Assembly (NCBI GenBank): GCA_025352665.1
Contig: JANXSM010000143.1
Location: 62,001-126,000 of the forward strand
From: Rhodospirillales bacterium
Lineage (GTDB): Bacteria > Pseudomonadota > Alphaproteobacteria > Acetobacterales > Acetobacteraceae
Direction of reading: 5' to 3'
DNA length: 64,000 nt
Shown here: positions 9,784 through 18,905 of the stretch, piece by piece
Numbering within the stretch: position 1 is the first letter of the stretch
How the letters are laid out: each line of letters starts with the position of its first letter
Translations under genes and position numbers: made by a program
Notes under the pieces: model-generated
Told to the model about the DNA's origin: nothing
Databases searched by the model: none
The model's input: only the letters and a program-made list of their open reading frames with translations

Positions 9784-10569
9784 ATGATGCGAATGCTGAA
9801 ATTTGCCTTGATCGGCCTGCTGGCCATCGGCCTCGGTCGCCCGGCGGCGGCCCAGACCATCGATGACATCGTTTCACGTGGGACGCTTAAGGTGGGTGTG
9901 CTGATCGACCTGCCCCCGTTTGGCAGCATCGACGACAAGCAGCAGCCGGCAGGGTATGACGTCGATGTCGCGAATCTGATCGGCAAGTATCTTGGCGTGA
10001 AGGTGGAGATCGTGCCGGTGACCGGGCCGAACCGCCTACCGTTCCTGGTAACGGGCAAGGTCGACATTCTGGTTGCGACCTTCGGCATCACGCCGGAGCG
10101 CGCCAAGCAGGTGATGTTCAGCATTCCGTATTCCGCCATCGAAAACGTGGTGTTTGCCGGCAAGGATTCGGGCATCACCAAGATCGATGATTTGAAGGGC
10201 AAGCGAGTCGGCGTGCCGCGCGGCGCCGTGCAGGACGTGCTGTTGACCAACGCACTTGGCAGCGCGGCGCGCATTCAGCGCTTTGATGACGACGCCAGCA
10301 CCTATCAGGCGCTGATCTCGGGCCAGGTTGACGCAATCGCCGAGACGGGCTTCACCGGACGGGAGTTGTTCGCCAAGACACCGCAGGCGAACGTGGAACA
10401 GAAATTCATTCTGTTGCGCCAGCCTAACGGCATCACGATGCGCAAGGACCAATTCAATCTCCGTCAGTGGCTCAACACCTTCGTCTACTACACGAAGAAC
10501 AACGGCGAGCTTGCCGGGCTTTGGGACAAGTGGTTCCACGGCGAATTTCCCGTCTTGCCCACGTTCTGA
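9784..10569 (+). CDS. Periplasmic amino-acid-binding protein of the ABC importer (SBP family 3)
   Basis: A 261-residue exported binding protein. A signal peptide (residues 1-23, ending PAAAQT) precedes the bacterial extracellular solute-binding family 3 fold: SRGTLKVGVLIDLPPFGSID, GYDVDVANLIGKYLG, DILVATFGITPERAKQVMFS and GVPRGAVQDVLL. It should deliver a polar amino acid or related amine to the two permeases upstream. The frame stays open upstream to about 9154, but the signal peptide and ribosome-binding site fix the start at the ATGATG of 9784. No ATPase gene is adjacent. Confidence 0.92.
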   Translation: MMRMLKFALIGLLAIGLGRPAAAQTIDDIVSRGTLKVGVLIDLPPFGSIDDKQQPAGYDVDVANLIGKYLGVKVEIVPVTGPNRLPFLVTGKVDILVATFGITPERAKQVMFSIPYSAIENVVFAGKDSGITKIDDLKGKRVGVPRGAVQDVLLTNALGSAARIQRFDDDASTYQALISGQVDAIAETGFTGRELFAKTPQANVEQKFILLRQPNGITMRKDQFNLRQWLNTFVYYTKNNGELAGLWDKWFHGEFPVLPTF

Positions 10570-10575
10570 TCCTTC

Positions 10576-10610
10576 GGGGCGATGACCCAGCTCGTTGGGA
10601 TCATCGCCCC
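10576..10610 (+). promoter_or_regulatory. Strong hairpin covering the start codon of the AEC carrier gene
   Basis: GGGGCGATGA (10576-10585) is perfectly complementary to TCATCGCCCC (10601-10610). Inside, CCCA (10586-10589) pairs with TGGG (10596-10599), leaving a single bulged A at 10600 and a 6-base loop. The left arm contains the ATG (10582) of the next gene and begins 6 bp after the binding-protein stop. It could block translation of the carrier, stabilise the upstream ABC mRNA, or both. There is no T-run after it, so it is not a typical intrinsic terminator. Confidence 0.5.
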
Positions 10611-11505
10611 GGTCTTTGCCCTCATTCTTTTGGGGGCCGTGGCGGGATGGCGCCGGCTGATCGAGCCGGCCGGATTTCGTGGCATCAACGACATCGTTTT
10701 CTTCGCCGGCCTGCCGTGCCTGCTGTTCCTGGCGGTGACGGACGCACCACCGTTGCGGCTCGCGGATGTCGCAGGTGCGTTCCTGTCGGCCTGTATCCTG
10801 CTGTTCGCCGCCATGGTCGTTCTGGCCCGCACGGGGTGGGGGGTGGGGCTCGCACGGGCGTCGATCTTTGGCATCAACTCGGTGTTCGGCAACACCGTGA
10901 TGCTGGGCATTCCGGTGGTCAGCGCCGCCTACGGGACGGAGGGGCTGGTCGATCTCCTGGCGATCGTGGCCTTTCACTCGGCGGTGCTGCTGCCGATGGC
11001 GAGTGCGTTGATCGAGGCAGATGCCGCGGCCGGGCGGAGCGCGTTTCGGGTGATGTGGGGCGTGGTGCCCGGTGCGCTGCGCAACCCGATCGTGGTTTCC
11101 ATCCTGCTGGCCTTCGCCTGGAGGGAGGGTGGCGTGGCGTTGCCGGAGGCGGTGCATCGGTTTTTGGCACTGGTGGCACCGGCCGGGCCGCCGCTGGCCT
11201 TGTTCTGCCTGGGAGGCTCCCTGCCCCGGCCACAAGGATTGTCGGGGCTGCGTGAAATGGCGTTCGCGACGATTGCCAAGCTTGCCGTCCTGCCAGTGCT
11301 GGCGGGAGGTGTCGCTTATCTGGTCGGCGTGGAGGGCATCGCGTTCAAGGTGGTGGTGTTGACCGCGGGGCTCCCCACCGGCGCCAACGCGTTCTTGCTG
11401 GCACGGCGCAGCGAGATGTTGGCGGAGGCTTCGGCCGGGACTGTCCTGGCCAGCACGGCGCTGTCAGTGGTCACGCTTTCGGTGCTTTTGCAATGGCTGG
11501 GCTGA
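10582..11505 (+). CDS. AEC family (auxin efflux carrier-like) permease
   Basis: A 307-residue membrane protein with about ten hydrophobic segments in two five-helix halves, typical of the AEC/BART superfamily that includes bacterial malonate and other organic-acid carriers. The N-terminal IIAPVFALILLGAVAG and the GLPTGANAFLLA motif near residue 270 match the family. It may share mRNA with the amino-acid ABC genes (12 bp gap), but a hairpin masks its start. Its 3' end overlaps the convergent metW gene by 35 bp. Confidence 0.85.
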   Translation: MTQLVGIIAPVFALILLGAVAGWRRLIEPAGFRGINDIVFFAGLPCLLFLAVTDAPPLRLADVAGAFLSACILLFAAMVVLARTGWGVGLARASIFGINSVFGNTVMLGIPVVSAAYGTEGLVDLLAIVAFHSAVLLPMASALIEADAAAGRSAFRVMWGVVPGALRNPIVVSILLAFAWREGGVALPEAVHRFLALVAPAGPPLALFCLGGSLPRPQGLSGLREMAFATIAKLAVLPVLAGGVAYLVGVEGIAFKVVVLTAGLPTGANAFLLARRSEMLAEASAGTVLASTALSVVTLSVLLQWLG

Positions 11506-12112
11506 TCCGGCGGAGCTGGAACAACGCCTGCTCACCGAACAGGTTGGCGAGGCTGGAAAAGCGCCGCCACGGCGACTTTCGGCCGCCCTCGTCGATCGCC
11601 AGCCAGCGCTCGACGGCATAGCCTTCCTCGGCACATAGCATGAAGAAGTCGCGAATAGTGCACGGGTGGATGTTCGGTGTCTCGTGCCAGGGTCGCGCCC
11701 AGACCGATGTCATCGGCATCCGCCCGCTCCACAGCAGCTGCCAACGCACCTGCCAGTGGCCGAAATTGGGGAAGCTCACGATGGCGCGCTCGCCAATCCG
11801 CAGCATCTGCCGGAGCACCTCGCGCGGGCGCTCCACCGCCTGCAGCGTTCGGCTCAGCACGACGTAGTCGAACGCGCGGTCGGGGTAGTGCTCGAGATCC
11901 GAATCGGCGTCGCCATGCATAACCGGCAAGCCGCGGGCGACGGTGCGAGTGACTTCCGCCATGTCGATCTCGATGCCCCGCGCGTCGCAGCCGCGGGTGC
12001 GGGTGAGTTCGTCGATCAACGCGCCGTCGCTGCAGCCGATATCGAGCACGCGGGCACCCGGGGGCACCATTTCGGCGATCAACCGCAGATCGAGGCGCAT
12101 TTTCTTGGCCAT
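11471..12112 (-). CDS. metW: Methionine biosynthesis protein MetW
   Basis: A 213-residue class-I SAM-methyltransferase-fold protein: DLRLIAEMVPPGARVLDIGCSDG is the cofactor motif, and the MetW-specific FPNFGHWQVRWQLLWSGRMP and the segment with ETPNIHPCTIRDF follow. MetW works with MetX in homoserine acylation in many Proteobacteria. In-frame codons continue upstream, but ATG at 12112 overlaps the metX stop by one base (TGATG), the expected coupled arrangement. It ends inside the convergent AEC gene. Confidence 0.93.
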   Translation of the reverse strand: MAKKMRLDLRLIAEMVPPGARVLDIGCSDGALIDELTRTRGCDARGIEIDMAEVTRTVARGLPVMHGDADSDLEHYPDRAFDYVVLSRTLQAVERPREVLRQMLRIGERAIVSFPNFGHWQVRWQLLWSGRMPMTSVWARPWHETPNIHPCTIRDFFMLCAEEGYAVERWLAIDEGGRKSPWRRFSSLANLFGEQALFQLRRISPAIAKAPKA

Positions 12113-13263
12113 CAGGTGGCAAGGCCCGCGTGGCGCGCGCAACCGGCGAGAAAGCCTGCGAGGATGCGGTGCAGGTCGGGCTCATCGAGGAGGAAGGCAT
12201 CGTGACCCTTGTCGGTCTCGACTTCGACGAAGCTGACGTTGGCGGCGGCGCGGTTGAGGGCGCGGGCGACGGCGCGGCTTTCAGCCGTCGGGAACAACCA
12301 GTCGGACGAGAAGCTGATCACGCAGAAGCGTGTGGGGGTTCCGGCAAACGCTGTCGGCAGATCGCCGCCGTGTTCGGCGGCGAGGTCGAAGTAATCCATG
12401 GCGCGCGTGATGGTCAGGTAGGAATTGGCGTCGAAGCGTCGCACGAAGGTGCTGCCCTGGTGCTGCAGATAGCTTTCCACCTGAAAAATGTCACCGAATA
12501 GCGCGAGGCCGCCCTGCCGCAGCAGATCATTGTCCTGCAGCCTGCGGCCGAACTTCCGGTTGAGCGCCTCTTCGCTCAGATAGGTGATGTGGGCGACCAT
12601 GCGGGCCACGCCGAGGCCGGCGGCAGGGGTGCGGCCCGTGTCGTAATATTGCCCGCCATTGAAGTCGGGATCGGCGAACACCGCCTGGCGACCGACCTCG
12701 TTGAAGGCGATGTTCTGCGCCGAGTGATAGGCGGCGGTGGCGATCGGCACCGCCGCGAACACATGGTCGGGGTAGGTTGCTGCCCATTGCAGGACCTGCA
12801 TGCCGCCCATCGAGCCGCCGACCACGGCGAACAGGCGGTCGATGCCGAGGAACTCGACCAGTTTCTTCTGCGCGCGAACCATGTCGCGAATGGTGATTGG
12901 CGGGAAGTCCATGCCCCAGCGACGGCCGTCCGGCCGCAGGTCCGAGGGGCCGGTGCTGCCCATGCAGCCGCCCAGCACATTGGTGCAGATGACGAAATAG
13001 CGGTCTGTGTCGACAGGACGGCCGGGGCCGACGACCTGGTCCCACCAAGGCGGCTTGCCGGTCAGCGGGTGGTTTTCGCCGACATATTGGTCGCCGGTCA
13101 GCGCATGGCAGATCAAGATAGCGTTGGAGCAGGCGGCGTTGAGCGCTCCATAGGTGCGGTAGGCCACCACGAGTTCCGGCAGCTGCACCCCGCAGTCGAG
13201 CATCAGTCCGTCCGCGAAACGGGCAGATTGGTGACGGATCTCCTGGGGTTCGCCTTGGTCCAT
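12112..13263 (-). CDS. metX: Homoserine O-acyltransferase MetX
   Basis: A 383-residue alpha/beta-hydrolase-fold enzyme that acylates homoserine, the first committed step of methionine synthesis by direct sulfhydrylation. The oxyanion region [12 protein letters not shown], nucleophile Ser151 in [10 protein letters not shown], the Asp in SSDWLFP and the His in KGHDAFLLD form the catalytic set. Whether acetyl- or succinyl-CoA is used cannot be told from sequence alone. An upstream ATG at 13329 in the same frame would add 22 poorly conserved residues; the ATG at 13263 matches family length better. Confidence 0.93.
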   Translation of the reverse strand: MDQGEPQEIRHQSARFADGLMLDCGVQLPELVVAYRTYGALNAACSNAILICHALTGDQYVGENHPLTGKPPWWDQVVGPGRPVDTDRYFVICTNVLGGCMGSTGPSDLRPDGRRWGMDFPPITIRDMVRAQKKLVEFLGIDRLFAVVGGSMGGMQVLQWAATYPDHVFAAVPIATAAYHSAQNIAFNEVGRQAVFADPDFNGGQYYDTGRTPAAGLGVARMVAHITYLSEEALNRKFGRRLQDNDLLRQGGLALFGDIFQVESYLQHQGSTFVRRFDANSYLTITRAMDYFDLAAEHGGDLPTAFAGTPTRFCVISFSSDWLFPTAESRAVARALNRAAANVSFVEVETDKGHDAFLLDEPDLHRILAGFLAGCARHAGLAT

Positions 13264-13323
13264 AGCCTGCGTCCATAAGCTGGGACTGCGAAGCCTGCAA
13301 CCTGTAGCGCTTTGCAACCTCGT

Positions 13324-13347
13324 GGGCATCCGCTATTGCAGATGCCC
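13324..13347. promoter_or_regulatory. 7-bp inverted repeat between divergent metX and the chorismate mutase gene
   Basis: GGGCATC (13324-13330) and GATGCCC (13341-13347) flank a 10-base spacer in the roughly 100-bp divergent promoter region. It could be an operator or a leader hairpin for metX. I could not match it to a known methionine riboswitch or to a named repressor site. Confidence 0.3.
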
Positions 13348-13364
13348 CTCGTTCGATCGCGCGC

Positions 13365-14237
13365 ATGTCCCGTTCAAATCCAGATATCGATCAGCCGCCT
13401 GTGACCTTGGAATCGCTTCGCGCGAAGCTGGATGGGATCGATGACTCCATTCACGACCTGTTGATGACGCGCGCTTTGGTGGTGGAGGAGGTCGGTGCAC
13501 TGGGCGCCAAGGGGCGCGTGGCGCTTCGGCCGGGCCGCGAGGCCGACATCATTCGCCGCCTGTTGCGTCGCCACACCGGCAAGTTGCCGCGGCGGGTGCT
13601 GCCCCGCCTGTGGCGGGAGTTGTTTGCAGCCACAACGGCGATGCAGGGCCCCTATGTGATTGCAGTATGCGAGGTGCAACCGGGCAGTGGCTTCGTGGCA
13701 GCCGCGCGCGAGCATTTCGGCATGCTGACGCCAATGCGGACGCATCGCAGCCCGGCCCAGGCGTTGGCCGAGGTCAGTGCGGGAACTGCGACGGTTGCCG
13801 TTCTGCCGATGCCGGCCGAGGAAGAGGCTGCCGGTACGGCTTGGTGGACCGCCCTTTTGCACCGCGACGAACCGCGGATCCATGTGGTCGCGCGGTTGCC
13901 GTTCTGGTCACCCCGGGCTGAGGGGTCCTCGACCGCGCGTGCACTCGTGGTGTCCGCCGTGCCGCCCGACCCCAGCCAGCACGATCGTTCGCTGATTGGC
14001 CTTGAACTGCCACTCGACATGAGCCGGGCGCGGCTGGCCAGCGCCATGGCGGATGCCGGCTTCTCGGTGGGCGGCACCATCCTGCGGCGCGACCCCTATG
14101 ATCCGATGGCGCTGGTGCTGGTCGATGTCGACGGGCTTGTGAACGACACCGATCCTCGCCTTACCAGGCTCGCCACAAGCCGCCGCCCGGTGGTGCTCGG
14201 CGCCTATGCGGTGCCTGTTGATGGAGACACCCAATGA
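13365..14237 (+). CDS. Chorismate mutase (AroQ type) with a degenerate prephenate dehydratase-like C-terminal region
   Basis: A 290-residue protein. Residues about 14-95 form an AroQ-type helical chorismate mutase ([20 protein letters not shown], and a later [13 protein letters not shown]), converting chorismate to prephenate. The remaining 190 residues look like a worn-down periplasmic-binding-like dehydratase domain ([19 protein letters not shown]) plus an ACT-like tail ([20 protein letters not shown]). The TRF catalytic motif of prephenate dehydratase is absent, so dehydratase activity is unlikely and an allosteric role is possible. Its stop overlaps hisC by four bases. Confidence 0.82.
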   Translation: MSRSNPDIDQPPVTLESLRAKLDGIDDSIHDLLMTRALVVEEVGALGAKGRVALRPGREADIIRRLLRRHTGKLPRRVLPRLWRELFAATTAMQGPYVIAVCEVQPGSGFVAAAREHFGMLTPMRTHRSPAQALAEVSAGTATVAVLPMPAEEEAAGTAWWTALLHRDEPRIHVVARLPFWSPRAEGSSTARALVVSAVPPDPSQHDRSLIGLELPLDMSRARLASAMADAGFSVGGTILRRDPYDPMALVLVDVDGLVNDTDPRLTRLATSRRPVVLGAYAVPVDGDTQ

Positions 14238-15340
14238 ACGCGCCCGTTGCCACCAACCGTCCCGTGCCGCGCGACGAGGTCATGCAGATCGCAGCCTATG
14301 TCGGCGGCGAGAGCAAGATCGCCGGCGTCAACCGGACCATCAAGCTGTCGTCCAACGAGGGTGCGTTCGGGCCGCCGCCGGCAGCATCCGCTGCCTATGT
14401 GAAGGTGGCCGCCGAGCTGCATCGTTACCCGGATGGCGGCTCACTGGCTCTGCGTCGGGCGATCGGCGCGCGGTTCGGCCTGGACCCTGAGCGGATCGTC
14501 TGCGGTACCGGCTCGGACGAGCTGATCCAGCACATCTGCCATATCTATGGGGGGCCGGGGACGGACATCCTGATGTCCCAGTATGGTTTCACGATGTACC
14601 AAATTTCCGGCACCTACGCGGGGGCGCGGGTGATCAAGGTGGCGGAACAGGGACTCACAACCGATGTCGATGCGCTGATTGCAGCGGTCACGCCGGCGAC
14701 GACCGTGGTGTTCGTGGCCAACCCGAACAACCCGACCGGCAGTCTGTTGTCGCAGTCGGAGATGGAGCGGCTGCGCGCCGGCCTGCCGGGCCATGTGCTG
14801 CTGGTGCTGGACGCCGCCTATGCCGAGTATATCGATCGCGCGGATTACGATGCCGGTGTGGCGCTGGTCGATGCCGGTGAGAACACCATCATGCTGCGCA
14901 CCTTCAGCAAGGTGTTCGGGCTGGGCGGCATGCGAGTCGGCTGGGGGTATGGGCCGGCCGCAATCATCGATGCCATCAATCGGGTGCGTGGCGTGTTCAA
15001 CGTCAATCTCGCGGCGCAGGCGGCGGCGGTGGCGGCACTGGAGGAGCCCGGCTGGGTCGAGGCGAGCGTGGCGCACAACAGCAAATGGCGCGCATGGCTG
15101 ATGGCATCGCTCGCAAGCGTGGGAATCGGGACGTATCCGAGCGAAGGCAACTTCTTCCTGGCCGATTTTGAAACGCCCGAACGTGCTGCGGCTGCGGACG
15201 CTTATTTGAAGTCCCGCGGGATCATCGTGCGCGCGATGGGCAGTTACGACCTGGCGCACACGCTGCGCATAACGGTGGGAACCGAGGAAGAATGCCGGCT
15301 GGTGGCCCAGGCGCTCGCGGATTTCATGAAGCATGGCTGA
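14234..15340 (+). CDS. hisC: Histidinol-phosphate/aromatic aminotransferase (HisC family)
   Basis: A 368-residue PLP-dependent class-II aminotransferase. The PLP lysine is Lys226 in [25 protein letters not shown] is the Asn/Pro cofactor motif, and [15 protein letters not shown] near residue 37 is typical of HisC. Placed between a chorismate mutase and tyrA, it probably transaminates phenylpyruvate or 4-hydroxyphenylpyruvate as well as, or instead of, imidazole-acetol phosphate. It overlaps both neighbours (ATGA with the upstream gene, 8 bp with tyrA), indicating one operon. Confidence 0.9.
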   Translation: MNAPVATNRPVPRDEVMQIAAYVGGESKIAGVNRTIKLSSNEGAFGPPPAASAAYVKVAAELHRYPDGGSLALRRAIGARFGLDPERIVCGTGSDELIQHICHIYGGPGTDILMSQYGFTMYQISGTYAGARVIKVAEQGLTTDVDALIAAVTPATTVVFVANPNNPTGSLLSQSEMERLRAGLPGHVLLVLDAAYAEYIDRADYDAGVALVDAGENTIMLRTFSKVFGLGGMRVGWGYGPAAIIDAINRVRGVFNVNLAAQAAAVAALEEPGWVEASVAHNSKWRAWLMASLASVGIGTYPSEGNFFLADFETPERAAAADAYLKSRGIIVRAMGSYDLAHTLRITVGTEEECRLVAQALADFMKHG

Positions 15341-16220
15341 ACCGCTGTTCCGGCGGCTGGTCCTGATCGGCATTGGGTTGATCGGCAGCTCGGTCGCGCG
15401 AATTGCCATGCAGGACCGGACACTTGCCGCTGAAGTGGTGGCCAACGCCCGCACCCAGGCCACGCTGGACCGGGTCATGGAGCTCGGAATCGCCGATCGC
15501 ATAGAACTCGACCCCGCCAAGGCTGTGCTGGGGGCCGATTGCGTCATGCTGTGTGCACCTGTCGGTGCCTACGCGGCCCTGGCCGAGGCGATCGCGCCGC
15601 ATCTGGCGCCTGGCTGCATCGTCACCGACGTGGGGTCCACCAAGCAATCGGTGATCCGCGACGTGGGACCGTTGTTGCCTGCCGGTGTGCATTTCGTGCC
15701 TGGCCATCCGATGGCTGGCACAGAATATTCCGGCCCCGATTCGGGATTCCTGACGTTGTTTCAGGGACGCTGGTGCATGCTTACGCCGCCGCCGGGTACG
15801 GATGAGGCTGCCGTCGCGAAAATTCACGAACTCTGGACTCGCTGCGGCTCGATGATCGAAGTGGTGGAAGCGGCGCATCATGACCGGGTTGTGGCGATCG
15901 TGTCGCATCTGCCGCATCTGCTTGCTTTCACAATCTGTGGTACGGCCGATGATCTGGAAGATGAGAGTCGGCAGCAGGTTCTGAAATTTGCCGCCGCCGG
16001 GTTTCGCGATTTTACCCGCATCGCCGCCTCCGACCCTGTGATGTGGCGCGATATCTTTCTCAACAACCGCGAGGCGCTGCTGGAGATGCTGGCGCGTTTC
16101 ACGGAGGACGCCCAGGCGATGGCACGGGCGGTTCGCTGGGGCGACGGCGACTACATCTCCGACAAGATCCTACGCGGGCGGGCGATTAGGCGGAGTCTGA
16201 TCGAACTCAAACAGGCCTGA
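15333..16220 (+). CDS. tyrA: Prephenate/arogenate dehydrogenase TyrA
   Basis: A 295-residue NAD(P)-dependent oxidoreductase that forms 4-hydroxyphenylpyruvate or tyrosine. The Rossmann motif is [15 protein letters not shown] (residues 9-23), [11 protein letters not shown] follows, and [12 protein letters not shown] contains the catalytic His of the family. The C-terminal helical dimerisation domain runs to about residue 280, and there is no ACT domain. Its start lies inside the end of hisC, and the next permease gene begins 5 bp after its stop. Confidence 0.93.
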   Translation: MAEPLFRRLVLIGIGLIGSSVARIAMQDRTLAAEVVANARTQATLDRVMELGIADRIELDPAKAVLGADCVMLCAPVGAYAALAEAIAPHLAPGCIVTDVGSTKQSVIRDVGPLLPAGVHFVPGHPMAGTEYSGPDSGFLTLFQGRWCMLTPPPGTDEAAVAKIHELWTRCGSMIEVVEAAHHDRVVAIVSHLPHLLAFTICGTADDLEDESRQQVLKFAAAGFRDFTRIAASDPVMWRDIFLNNREALLEMLARFTEDAQAMARAVRWGDGDYISDKILRGRAIRRSLIELKQA

Positions 16221-16224
16221 TCAG

Positions 16225-17457
16225 ATGTGGCGGGATCGACGCGCCTGGATCATGGCCGCGCTGGGGTTCGTATCCGGTCTGCCGTTGATGTTGACGCTGA
16301 CAACCTTGCGCCAGTGGCTGGTCGAGCAGGGCACATCGGTCACGGTGATCGGGCTGACCGCCAATATCGGGCTCGCCTACACGTTCAAGTTTCTATGGTC
16401 GCCGATGCTGGATCATGTGCGGGCGCCGTTGGGACTGGCCTCCTTCGGCCGGCGCCGCGGGTGGATGCTGGCGATGCAGCCGCTGCTCGTAATAGCTATT
16501 CTGGGCATGGCTTCAAGTCAGTCGCCGGTGCAGGCGATCGTGGCAGCGGGATTGATCGCACTGTTCTCGGCAACCCAGGACATCTCAATCGATGCCTGGC
16601 GGATTGAGACCTTCTCCCGTGATCAGCAAGGTTTGGCGACTGCGATCTACGTGTGGGGCTATCGGTTGGCGATGCTGGTGGCGAGCGGCGGCGTTCTGGC
16701 GATGGCGGGCGTGATCGGCTGGCCGGGCGCGCTCCGCGTGATAGCGCTACTGGCCGCAGCCGGTATCGCTGCCACTCTTCTGGCGGATGAACCGAATTTG
16801 GCAGAAGTGGTATCGCTGGGCGGTGGCGGGGTTCTGGCGCGAGCCCGCGCGGCCATACTCAATCCGTTGCGTGAGTTCTTGAGCCGACGCGGCGGATTGC
16901 TCGTGCTGGCCTTCGTCGTACTGTTCAATCTGGGAGAGGCGATGGCCGGAGTGATGCTCACGCCATTGTATCGCTATCTGGGTTTTTCGCGCGATATCGT
17001 TGCTGGAACGTCGCTGTTCTCTCTGGTGGGAACGCTCTCGGGGATCGCTGCGGGCGGCTGGGTGGTCGCATGGATCGGCCTCGGCCGTGCGTTGGTGGCC
17101 ACCGGTGTGGCGCAGACCGTGGCGATGGCCATGTATGTGGTGCTGGCGGGACATCCGGGTGCGGTTTCGCTGCTGTATGCGACGGTGCTGCTGGAGGCGA
17201 TCGTACAGGGGCTGGCGACCGCGTCGTTTCTCGCCTACCTGTCAAGCCTGTGCGCGGTGGCGTTCACGGCTACACAATATGCGTTGCTGACCTCGCTTGC
17301 GGTGGTGGCATCGCATCTGCTGGGTGGGTTTTCCGGCTATCTCGCGGAGGCAGTGGGCTTCCAGTGGTTCTACGGCCTCGCAATGCTGTGTGCGCTGCCC
17401 GCAATGGTTCTGATGCTGATCATCCTGCGCCGCTTCCCCAATCTTGGAGAGACCTGA
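16225..17457 (+). CDS. AmpG-like MFS muropeptide permease
   Basis: A 410-residue major facilitator with twelve hydrophobic segments. The AmpG fingerprint is clear: SGLPLMLTLTTLRQWL near the N-terminus, FKFLWSPMLD after helix 2, SATQDISIDAWRIE near residue 112, and TATQYALLTSL near residue 350. AmpG imports GlcNAc-anhydroMurNAc peptides for cell-wall recycling. It lies 5 bp after tyrA and overlaps the ureohydrolase start by one base (TGATG), so it sits in an operon with genes of unrelated function. Confidence 0.86.
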   Translation: MWRDRRAWIMAALGFVSGLPLMLTLTTLRQWLVEQGTSVTVIGLTANIGLAYTFKFLWSPMLDHVRAPLGLASFGRRRGWMLAMQPLLVIAILGMASSQSPVQAIVAAGLIALFSATQDISIDAWRIETFSRDQQGLATAIYVWGYRLAMLVASGGVLAMAGVIGWPGALRVIALLAAAGIAATLLADEPNLAEVVSLGGGGVLARARAAILNPLREFLSRRGGLLVLAFVVLFNLGEAMAGVMLTPLYRYLGFSRDIVAGTSLFSLVGTLSGIAAGGWVVAWIGLGRALVATGVAQTVAMAMYVVLAGHPGAVSLLYATVLLEAIVQGLATASFLAYLSSLCAVAFTATQYALLTSLAVVASHLLGGFSGYLAEAVGFQWFYGLAMLCALPAMVLMLIILRRFPNLGET

Positions 17458-18452
17458 TGGACCCGCTGAAGCCGATCGTGAAATACACCGACATGGCGGA
17501 CCCGCAGGCGCGCCCTCGCTACACAGGGATCGCGACATTCTTTCGCACGCCCCATACCGAGGATCTCTCAGAGGTCGATGTTGGGCTGATCGGCGTGCCC
17601 TACGATGGCGGCGTGACGCACCGTAGCGGCGCGCGGCACGGGCCCAAGGCAGTGCGCGACCAATCGAGCATGCTGCGGCGATTCCACAACACAACGGGCT
17701 TCGCTCCGTTCGAGGCGGCGCGGGTGCGCGATCTCGGGGATTGCTGGATAGAGTTTCCGTATGAGCTGACGGGTGCGCTCGGCGAGATCGAGAGCTTCTA
17801 TCGCAAGATTATGGGCGCGGGTGTGACCCCGGTGACGGTGGGTGGCGACCATTCGATTTCCTGGCCGATCCTGAAGGCGGTCGCTCACAAAGGCCCGGTC
17901 GGCATGATCCATATCGACGCGCATTGCGACACCGGCGACGACTACATGGGCAGCCGTTTTCACCACGGCGCGCCGTTCAAACGGGCTGTGGAAGATGGCG
18001 CGTTGGATCCAAAGCGAGTCATTCAGATCGGCATTCGCGGCACCACCAACAGCCCGGACCATTGGGGATTCTCGCATTCCAGCGGTATGCGCGTGCTGGC
18101 AATGGATGAGTTCCAGGACAAAGGCTGGGCCTACGCGGTCGAGGAGGCGCGGCGTGTGATCGGCGATGGGCCGGTCTATCTGAGCTATGACATCGACAGT
18201 CTGGACCCGTCCGAAGCGCCAGGCACTGGCACGCCCGAGGCCGGTGGCATCCGGATGATCGAGGCGCTGCGGCTGCTGCGGGGATTGCGCGGGCTTGATT
18301 TCGTGGGTGGCGATCTCGTGGAGGTGGCGCCGTCCTGGGACAACGGGACGATCACCAGCTTCAACGGGGCCACGATCCTGTTCGAGATACTATGCCTCGT
18401 GACCGAGGCTCGGGTTGCCAGAACGCCTGAGGTTGAACCAACCGTGCGATAA
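17457..18452 (+). CDS. Agmatinase-family ureohydrolase
   Basis: A 331-residue member of the arginase/agmatinase family, which hydrolyses a guanidino group to urea using a binuclear Mn2+ or Ni2+ centre. Metal ligands are in GGDHS, HIDAHCDTGD and SYDIDSLDPSEAPGTGTPE. The N-terminal FRTPHTEDLSEVDVGLIGVP resembles agmatinases and guanidinobutyrases, so agmatine, guanidinobutyrate or guanidine are all possible substrates. The last nine or more residues (TPEVEPTVR) and the TAA stop are encoded by a reversed intergenic palindromic element, so the natural C-terminus has been replaced. Confidence 0.88.
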   Translation: MDPLKPIVKYTDMADPQARPRYTGIATFFRTPHTEDLSEVDVGLIGVPYDGGVTHRSGARHGPKAVRDQSSMLRRFHNTTGFAPFEAARVRDLGDCWIEFPYELTGALGEIESFYRKIMGAGVTPVTVGGDHSISWPILKAVAHKGPVGMIHIDAHCDTGDDYMGSRFHHGAPFKRAVEDGALDPKRVIQIGIRGTTNSPDHWGFSHSSGMRVLAMDEFQDKGWAYAVEEARRVIGDGPVYLSYDIDSLDPSEAPGTGTPEAGGIRMIEALRLLRGLRGLDFVGGDLVEVAPSWDNGTITSFNGATILFEILCLVTEARVARTPEVEPTVR

Positions 18453-18518
18453 AATTGCTCGGTAAAACAAAAGGCTAGAGCGGGATTGCGTCGCCTACCA
18501 GACATCATCGCGCTCTAG
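18412..18518 (-). repeat. Modular palindromic element, copy 1 (reverse orientation, partly decayed)
   Basis: A 107-bp copy read on the minus strand. The 44-bp hairpin module occupies 18475-18518 with CTAG at both ends, loop TGGTAGGC on the minus strand, and several stem mismatches. The 63-bp module occupies 18412-18474 and matches the copies at 44580-44642 and 61655-61721 (shared core GTTGAACCAACCGTGCGAT). The outer 20 bp are degenerate. It supplies the TAA stop and C-terminal codons of the ureohydrolase and, through CTA at 18515-18517, the TAG stop of the convergent MAPEG gene. The T-rich stretch follows the hairpin in the minus direction. Confidence 0.8.
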
Positions 18519-18892
18519 AACGCGCTCACTCCGAACAGGCCGATCACGCAGAAGAACGCGAGCGCCCACATCATCGACCGCAGGCTGGCGCGGTCGGTGA
18601 TGTAGCAGGCGGTGTAGGCGACCCGAAACAGCACCCATAATCCCGCCAGAAAATCGACCCAATGCGGATTGGCGTGCGTGATCGTGGCGATCAGGATGGC
18701 CGCAGCGAAGCCCGGCAGCGCCTCGAAATGGTTGCGATGCGCCCATTCGGCGCGGCGCCGCCAACCGACCAGATTGGCCTGCCAGTCGCGCGGGCGATTG
18801 TTGTCCATGTCGGCCGCACCCCATTTGGCGATGCCGGTCGTGACGATGGGCAATAGAACGGCCGCCAAAATCATCCACAGGGCGAAGCTCAT
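18515..18892 (-). CDS. MAPEG family membrane protein
   Basis: A 125-residue protein with four hydrophobic segments, the topology of the MAPEG family (membrane-associated eicosanoid and glutathione metabolism). RRRAEWAHRNHFEALPGFAA near residue 46 carries the HxNxxE motif expected for glutathione binding, and YTACYITDRASLRSMMWALA lies near helix 4. Bacterial MAPEG proteins are mostly uncharacterised. ATG 18892 follows an AAGGA ribosome-binding site; the longer open frame upstream overlaps the histidine kinase gene and is not credible. Its stop is provided by the repeat element. Confidence 0.82.
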   Translation of the reverse strand: MSFALWMILAAVLLPIVTTGIAKWGAADMDNNRPRDWQANLVGWRRRAEWAHRNHFEALPGFAAAILIATITHANPHWVDFLAGLWVLFRVAYTACYITDRASLRSMMWALAFFCVIGLFGVSAF

Positions 18893-18905
18893 CGCGCGAT
18901 CCTTG

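Noticed and set aside
11471-11505. Frameshift at the AEC/metW junction
   Set aside because: Both genes have complete, family-typical C-termini; the 35-bp overlap is a simple convergent overlap.
13264-13364. SAM-II or other methionine riboswitch before metX
   Set aside because: A 7-bp hairpin and a TTGCAA are present, but I could not align the conserved SAM-II pseudoknot segments; the leader is also very short.
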